Shown piece by piece: positions 56,956-64,000 of a stretch of DNA of 64,000 bases. Each line of letters opens with the position of its first letter. Positions within the stretch are counted from its first letter, which is position 1. Under the pieces are notes generated by a model, which was given only the letters and a program-made list of their open reading frames with translations, was not told where the DNA came from and searched no databases. The translations under genes and the position numbers were made by a program. This DNA comes from Astragalus membranaceus (lineage: Eukaryota; Streptophyta; Magnoliopsida; Fabales; Fabaceae): NCBI GenBank assembly GCA_039519185.1, contig CM076849.1, positions 63,880,587 to 63,944,586 on the forward strand, written 5' to 3'.

Positions 56956-59167
56956 TGTAACGCCCTAAAATAATTTAATTAAATTAATTAATTAAGTTAT
57001 TTGAGGGGTTACAAAATTATTTAAGTGGAATGATTAAATTGGATTTGTTTTATTTCAGGGGGTGTGATGAATTAAAAAGGGTAGTGTGAAAAATGGGCCC
57101 AAGCCACTTAAGTGACCCAAGCCCATTCCCATTTGTTCCAAAAACCTAAGAATTAGCTCTCATTGTCAAGAAAGAAAGAAAAGCAGCGACTGAGAGAGTT
57201 AGAGGAGAAGTGGGTCGCGATTCCCAGCAAGAAGAAAAGAAGAGTTTTGATTCATCTTGGCTTAGGTAAGTTGTCTTGATCCTTTTTCCCTTCCATTTTT
57301 CTTCTCTTTCAAGTGGTGGTTTCAAATCCCTCTTTTTCCATTGTTGCGATTTTTCCTCCATGGTTTTGTTGCTGGCGCGATTTGCGAATAGAAGAGGAGG
57401 GAGAGGAGCTGCTGCCATTTTCGTTATTGAGGCTTAGGGGTGGCTGAGTTCTTCAATCACAAGGTTAGGGGGCTCTATTTATACTTATAATGATGCTTAA
57501 GTTGGGTTGTTGTAGTGATATAGGTTGCATTGTTGTGTTGTGAAATGGTTGAATATTGCTACTGTTAGTGAGATGAAAGTAAAGGTTAATGGTATAGTTA
57601 GTGAATTGTTAAGTTATTAATAATGTTGAATTGTTGTTCCATTCAAATTGCCACTGTTGGTGCTCCATGCGAATTGCCTCTATTTCGTGATTCTAGGAAT
57701 TGTTGGGTAATTGCTACTGCCTTTTTAGTTGTGTTAGTTGTTTGGGTTGAATTGGAATATTATTGTTATTGAAATTAAGTTAGTTGAAATGTTGTATAAT
57801 TATTATGGTTGAGTTGCTGTTACTTTCGAATTACCACTGTTTTGGGAAATTAATGAATAAATTGTCAATGTTGGATTAGTGTTCTATTTGAAAAAAAAAT
57901 GGTTGCTGCCTATTGTTCTATTGAAAGGTTATTCTAGGAAATTGTTAAGTAATTGATAAGCATTATTATAGTTAAACAATTGTTAAGTACTATTATAGTT
58001 TGAATGTTGAACAAATACTACTGTATGATTGTTTGATGAGTTAGTGGAATTGATGATAAGTTAGTATATATGTGTGATGGTTGCTGCCTTGCTATGATAA
58101 TTATAGTTTGAATGATTGTTAAACATTAATATAGTTTGATAGTTAAATAATTGCTACTGATTGGATTAGTTGATGAGTTAAGTAGTTGATGAATTAAGTT
58201 AATTGAATGGTAAATAAAGGCTACTGTTGATGGTTTCGATGAGCTTGTTGGATTGTAAGAATTAGATTACTAGCCTAAGGGTAATAAGCGGTGTGAACGG
58301 AGTTGTAATTAATCGGAGATGTGAAAGCGGTGAGGGACTCCGGTCCAAAGCGGTGCGGTAACCTTAAGACCTTTATGTTGACTATATTAAGTTGAGAAAT
58401 GCAAAGCGGTGAGTTTACTAATTATTATGGATTATGTGTGGTGTTGTGGTGCATAGTCATAGTGTCGCATGACTCATGTTGCATAAAGCGGTGTGTCGGC
58501 TTCGGCCAAAGCGGTGCGGTGGCTTCGGCCAAAGCGGTGAGTGCCCTCCAGGCTAATAGCGGTGATGATGGATCCACATGCATGTTGCATTACATGCATT
58601 AGTCAAGCATTTGATGAGTTTATGGATGAATTATGAATATGATGATTGTTGTTGATAATGTGGTGAATTGTTATGAATTGGTGTTGCTGCTGCCTTCCTT
58701 ACTATAACGTTTTTCTTAATCATTATTATTTGTGTAAAGAGACTCACCCTACTGCCTTTGTTGCTTCTTATGTCGGCAACTTGCAGGTGATCGAGAGTGA
58801 GGGCATCCTTATGCCTCTCTTCTAGTAGTGTGTCAGCTCTGATATGTAGCACCAGGGGGAGGGCGTAGTATTATTATATTTGTCGTTTTGATTGTATTGG
58901 ATTGTTATATTGATGTATTGATGCCATTCCGCTGTGTTGAGGCTATTTTATTTATGTGCTGTAAACTAAAACAGGTGTTGTGGGCCCGTTCCCAAATTAT
59001 TCGTGCTATATATCATGCTGTTGATTGTGGACTTTACGTCATTGATTTCAAACTAGAAGATTTTTATAAGCGTTGAAAATGTGGCACCTTCTTCGATGAA
59101 TTATATTCTTTTCGAAAAACTCTGATCTATATATTAAATAATAGTTAACTTAGAAGGGGGTGTTACA
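56956..59167 (+). repeat. Element D 3' LTR
   Basis: Apparently identical to the 5' LTR except for one A in a homopolymer. Confidence 0.95.
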
Positions 59168-59551
59168 GTTGTTCTCCAAACAACTATCAAACAGAACTCA
59201 GAGCTCCTTTCCGAATTAGTTAGTAGCGTTGAGAGCTTCCCCTCAACCTAAGTAATCCTCCTAGGATTTTCCTCCTAATCATATCCTATTAGCCTCTTAA
59301 TTCGTTCCCAAAATTAACTTTAGCATGCGGGTTTTCACAAAAACGATTTCTCAAAACTATTACACCGCACGCCAAGCTTCACTTCGGAAATTTCTGTCAC
59401 TTATAAGCAGATCCATCAATTAATCCTTTGATGGTTATTCGCAACGTGAAAACAGTCAGCAGTTACCTCACTTACATATTCGTATTCACGTTCGACTTGT
59501 CAAACGGAATCTCATAATACTATCTCATTGTTAACCTTCACAAAGGAGAGG
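59168..59551 (-). other. A2 internal non-coding region, second part
   Basis: Continues 49615-50272 after removal of element D and matches 12471-12681 plus 23436-23680 of A1. The junction GCATGCGGGTTTTCAC near 59325-59340 is the uninterrupted form of the site used by element B in A1. Confidence 0.75.
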
Positions 59552-62300
59552 TTAACAAACTAATACATTTGCTTTATATTCTGGACACCCTGGAACAGAA
59601 TATAAACTTCGATGTGCTTCCTCTAACACTTGCCTTTTATTGTTCTCATCATCGGCCGCACAGATTCTACCGTTGAAACAACTGACTCCATCACTATCCA
59701 TAGTAAAATCTGGAAATACCTTTTGTGATTGTAGCTTCACATCAACTTCCTATGCTAAGCGTATAGAATCCCTTAGGGAACTAGAGATCCTCATATGGCT
59801 CAACACTAACCGGTTTCTCCTTGATCTTGAATTCAGATTTAAGTCTCTGAAAGACTCTGATAATTCCATCTCATGCCTCATAATTCTGCCGTGTGGAGCG
59901 ATTTCCTACTACTCGCATCAGCTACAACATTGGAATTTCCTGGATGATACTTCAACCCGAAGTCATAATCCTTCAGAAATTCTACACACTTCTCTGCCTG
60001 CTATTCAGTTCTTTCTGATCAAACAGGACCTTAAACTCTTGTGACCACTAGAGACTTCGAAACGAGACCCATGCAGGTAACGTCTCCAAATCTTCAGTGC
60101 ATACACAATAGCTATTAACTCCAATTCATGAGTTGGATAATTCTCTTCACGAGACCTTAACTGTCTGGACGCATAAGCTATCACTGGTTGATTTTGCATT
60201 AGAATACATCCTACACCCTTCCCTGAAGCGTCATCGAAAATTTGAAATTCCAATGACGGATCCGGAAGAATCAGGAATGGAGCAGAAGTCAACCAAACCT
60301 TCAATTCTTGAAAACATTCTTCACAATCAGCATCCCACGTAAACGGATGACCCTTACGAGTTAACCGAGTAAGTGGACAACTAACTGTGAGAACCCTTTA
60401 ACAAATCTCTTATAGTAACCGGCTAGACCCAAAAACTTCTGATCTCTGTGACTGATGTTGGTCACTCCCATTCAACACCGCTTCCTTCTTACTGGGATCT
60501 ACAGAAACTCCCGACTTGGGAAAATCACATGTCCCAAAGACTTTACCTCTGACACCCAAAAATCACACTTCGAAGGTTTCAAGTACAACTTATTTTCCCG
60601 GAGTACACTCAGAACAATGAGGAGATGTTGGACATGCTCCTCAATGGTCTTCGAGCACATCAAGATATCATCGATGAGAACGACTTCAAACTGATCCTAA
60701 CACGTATGAAAAACTCGGTTCATGTAATCCATGAATACCGCCGGAGCATTAGTCAAACCGAAGGGCACCACTACAAATACATAATGTCCATACCTAGTAT
60801 GGAAAGCTGTCTTCGGAACATCTAAGGCTCTAACTTTTAATTGATGATAACCTGTCCTCAGATCAATTTTGAAAACACCACGGCACCTAGAAGTTGATCC
60901 AGCAATTCGTGTATCCTTGGCAAAGGATATTTGTTCTTGATCGTCACTTTGTGAAGTTGTCGATAACCGATGTACAATCTCATGCTACTATATTTCCTTT
61001 TGACTAATCACACCAGAGCACTCCCTAGAGAAGCACTCAGTCGAATAAATTTCTTTAACATCGACCCTTCAAGTTGAGACTCCATTTCCTTTAATTCTCA
61101 AGAAACCTTCAATAAGAAACAATAGATTTTGATCCCGTGCCAGGAACCAATTCTACAGTAAACTCTACTTCTCGCTCTGGAGGTTCAGAAGAAACTTCAT
61201 CGTGAAAACATCCAGAAAGTCATTCACGACCTGAACGTTCGCCAAATCTAAACTAGTTTCAGTGGATGCAGATAACATGCTAACATGTGCTTCCGCACCT
61301 TGAAATGAAGATTGACCGTCTAAGGTGAACCAGGTAACCGCTTCCGAATTTGTCTTAGACAATTCAACTGATTCTGAAGAGAAACGGATAGTTGATTAAC
61401 ACAGTCGATTGCAACATGATTTGCAGTCATCCAATTCATACCCAAAATGGTGTCCACACTTCTCATAGGCAAACAATAAATTCTACAACGAAATTTCTGC
61501 CTCGTTTGACAAGTAGACAATTCTATACAAAGATTAGGTCTGGACACGACCCTTATATGCAGTTAAAATAGTTATCGGCTCGAATAGCGATGATAAGGCT
61601 GATCCCAACCGATTCACATGCGATCGGGATATACAACAATAGGTTGCACCCGAATCATATAATATATTGATTAAGTTACTGAAAACTGATCTCATACCCC
61701 TCAGTAGATTGTCTGCAGTCGTAACTGTCTAATCATCTAGAATGTTGACTCGTCCTTGCCTTAGAGCTGCTTGTAACTCCTTGGAACTCTTCCTTACAGG
61801 GCACTCTTTACCATAGTGACCCTCTACATTACTATAATAGCACCGATTAGATCTTCGCTTGCAATCACCACTATGAGGCTTTCCACAGTTAGAACATCTT
61901 CTGACCTTTGTAGAATCAAAGAATTGCATCTGCTTTTCCTTTAATGAAATTATCTTAGGACTTTGCATTCGGAGTTGATAAATCAACTACCTTCTTTCCT
62001 TTCCAATATTTCTTATGAGATCATTCTCGGCGACATAGGCTGATTGCACTAAGGCAACATAATTGGTAATAGTATAAGAGCTGAGACCCTAAGTCATAAA
62101 AACACTAAGGCCCTTCTTATACCTCCGCATCCTCCATTCGTAATCCGGAGCTTACTTTACCACTTGGAAAAACTGAGACAACTTCTCAAACTTAGCGGTG
62201 CATTCTTCCACCGTCATGCCACCTTTCCTGAGGATGCACCGGTTGGAGATTCCGGTCTTGGTCGAGGACTACGTCTTGATCATCCTACCATAATTCCGCT
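59552..62300 (-). pseudogene. Element A2 gag-pol remnant, integrase lost
   Basis: Read right to left. A short gag start is followed by only the back of the capsid-like domain (TAKFEKLSQFF, about 62190), then knuckles CSNCGKPHSGDC and CYYSNVEGHYGKEC (61900-61800), a decayed protease, an RT with many frameshifts (61200-60450), RNase H with FDDASGKGVGC (about 60230), and a final frame (59740-59552) reading FNGRICAADDE and EEAHRSLYSV. That is the very start of the HHCC integrase zinc domain, after which similarity ends. So about 1 kb of integrase and the tail are absent. It is more decayed than A1. Confidence 0.85.
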
Positions 62301-62421
62301 TATGATGCACTAAGTATTAAGTTGATCAGGCTCAATGTCTCTTAGCATCACAAGTGTAATTACAACCAGGACTAACAAGGAATCGACTCAACCCTAAGCT
62401 AAGTCCGACTAGGTCGAACTG

Positions 62422-62433
62422 CTCTGATACCAA
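62422..62433 (-). promoter_or_regulatory. Element A2 primer-binding site (tRNA-iMet)
   Basis: TGGTATCAGAGC on the minus strand, next to the 5' LTR. Confidence 0.88.
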
Positions 62434-62434
62434 C

Positions 62435-64000
62435 TGTAACACCCCGGTATTTCTATCGACTAAAAATACCCAAGTGCACATTAGTAACACATCAGAGATA
62501 TATTTCCTGCTTAGACACTGAATATCACTATAAATTTTTCGCTGAATATAACTCAAACAGTCTTATTTACAACAAGACAATATGGTTCTCAGACCATATA
62601 CCATCAGCATCTATAGTATTCGGTATCATACAAGAAAGCGGAAGGAAGATATACATTAAATACATAATGTTTTAGTATACAGACAACAAAAGGGAAATAA
62701 GCTTAAACATAAAGTTAGGTTATCAGCAACCAGTCCGAGCTCAACCTACTCGTGCCTCTTGGATTTCCGCTGTCCTTGTGTCTCTGTAAAACAACAACAT
62801 ATAAACAATGAGATACAATCTCAGTGAGTTCTACCGAGACCCCTACTAACACTCTCGGTTCAATTATGAATTTTTTATTTAATGTGACACGGCACCGACT
62901 GCGTTACCGCTTCCAAACCCGGTGAACCGCATTACTTAACTTTTAACAGATCACCGACTGCGTTACCGCTTCCAAACCCGGTGAACCTGTTGTGACTCAG
63001 TACGACACCGACTGCGTTACCGCTTCCAAACCCGGTGAATCGTACAACAAGCTTTTTAACATAACACCGACTGCGTTACCGCTTCCAAACCCGGTGAACC
63101 CCCTTACCAATAGCATTTTTCCTAATGGCACGGAGCCTAGGGTAAGGGATCATGACTGCCCCGCCTAGTATGTTAGTCTCATGAGTCGTCACCCAAACTC
63201 GATATATAAACATATATCTACAGTACTATGAACCCACGGTCCATCAAATCAGACAATCTATGAAACACTTTAATCCACATTTTATAAAATCCAATTTCAC
63301 ACTCGCACTATAGTTGACCGCTTTTCGACACAATTTTCCATATCAAAAACAGTTCATTTTTCCTAAAAAAAATAGAATATTCAGTTAGGCCTCTGAATAA
63401 GCTTTCCAACGCATCTTAGAACACCTCAATCGGGTTCCGGAATCAAAAGATATCGCGAAAATAAAATCAGTGAAAAACTGTTGAAAATCTGCAAAGCGTC
63501 GCGCGAGTGGCGCGTGGCGCGGAAGCGGCGCGCGAACTGGCAGTAAATCTGTCAACTGGCGCGCGAGTGGCGCGTGGCGCGCAAGTGGCGCGTGGGTTGA
63601 CAGCAGGGGGGTCTGTCAAGGGCAGATTTTGGCGGTTTCGCGCGAAAATCGCGATTCCGCTTAATTCCGATTCTCGTTCCGATTGAAAACAGTTTTTACA
63701 CACATATAATCAAACCCAATCAACATCAAACAATCAATCAAAATCTTAATCAAATCGAAGTTTATCAAAATACGACGATTTTCCAAATAACGGTTTTAAA
63801 TCAAAATCTCTCGAATCAAATCACCAAAAATTCCATTTTAATGCGACGCAACCCGAGACTCGCCCCAATCGATTCCTAACCCGAATCAGACAGTATCACA
63901 TAATATTCCAGTCCAGCGAAAGCGATAAAATAGTTTATCAATTAATTCGAAACGTAAAATCCTAAACGTGAGTAGAACTCACCCTTGAAGCGTGAACCTC
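62435..64000 (-). repeat. Element A2 5' LTR (cut by window end)
   Basis: Matches 47202-48770 closely over its visible 1566 bases. Stem-loop units lie at 62880-63110, palindromes at 63495-63597 and the donor hairpin at 63968-63982. Confidence 0.92.

Larger units (their letters stand above)
50273..59167 (+). mobile_element. Gypsy element D (young, nested in A2)
   Basis: Ty3/gypsy element, TSD GTTGT at 50268-50272 and 59168-59172. LTRs are 50273-52485 (2213 bases) and 56956-59167 (2212 bases). Comparing them by eye, the only difference I find is an A10 against an A9 run (51208 and 57890 regions). The empty site is seen in A1 near 12466-12480. It is of the same lineage as element B. Confidence 0.95.
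47202..64000 (-). mobile_element. Gypsy element A2 (integrase-less family), partial in window
   Basis: Second copy of the A family on the minus strand. Its 3' LTR is 47202-49599, and the 5' LTR starts at 62435 and runs off the window (about 840 bases missing by comparison). The left target duplication would be AAATG (47197-47201); its partner is outside. Internal length without element D is about 3.9 kb. It shares with A1 the missing front of gag and the loss of integrase, with the same non-coding sequence replacing it. Confidence 0.9.

Overview
The window is nuclear DNA of a flowering plant, probably a eudicot; the species cannot be named from sequence alone. The signs are AT-rich spacers with long AT, AG and CT microsatellites, Ty3/gypsy elements primed by initiator-Met tRNA, CACTA, hAT, MULE and L1-type LINE transposons, GT..AG introns, and fragments of typical plant genes (pectinesterase, ERD6-like sugar transporter, LRR receptor kinase, DEAD-box helicase). 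I see no intact host gene. Nearly the whole 64 kb is a nested transposon cluster.

Layout. 1-2990: AT-rich spacer with simple repeats. 2991-3202: broken pectinesterase exon (-). 3244-9466: left part of an En/Spm (CACTA) transposon with three stacked left termini, a decayed transposase gene and a second small gene; a matching right terminus lies at 42166-42483, so the element may be split by about 33 kb of later insertions. 9467-28591 (-): gypsy element 'A1' (TSD CTCTC) lacking integrase, interrupted by gypsy element 'B' (12682-23430, +, TSD TGTGG), whose 5' LTR in turn holds a hAT deletion derivative (14694-16597, 8-bp TSD). 29230-29331: a tiny LINE 3' stub with a 12-bp TSD. About 29350-41275: a probable gene-capturing CACTA element, interrupted by gypsy element 'C' (31895-40911, +, TSD GTAAC). 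41506-41876: MULE-type foldback MITE (9-bp TSD). 42484-45050: exon-like fragments, one from a DEAD-box helicase, and a further CACTA right end. 45171-47201 (-): L1-type LINE, cut by gypsy element 'A2' (47202 to beyond the window end, -), which carries gypsy element 'D' (50273-59167, +, TSD GTTGT).

How the parts relate. A1 and A2 are two copies of one defective family: both lack the front of the capsid region and almost all of integrase, while keeping LTRs, primer site and polypurine tract. C is a close relative with a full gag-pol order and a single visible nonsense codon, so its kind is a plausible helper. B and D are a second gypsy lineage with three zinc knuckles and TGTAACGCC LTR starts. 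The order of events is readable: LINE, then A2, then D; CACTA, then A1, then B, then hAT. D is the youngest, since its two LTRs appear to differ by one A in a homopolymer.

The most unusual signal is inside the LTRs of A1, A2 and C: arrays of 30-nt units, several flanked by their own private complementary arms, as expected of a string of RNA stem-loops kept by covariation. The same LTRs carry a GTGAGT-NNN-ACTCAC hairpin over a candidate splice donor, and a cluster of GC-rich palindromes whose sequence differs by family while its position is kept.
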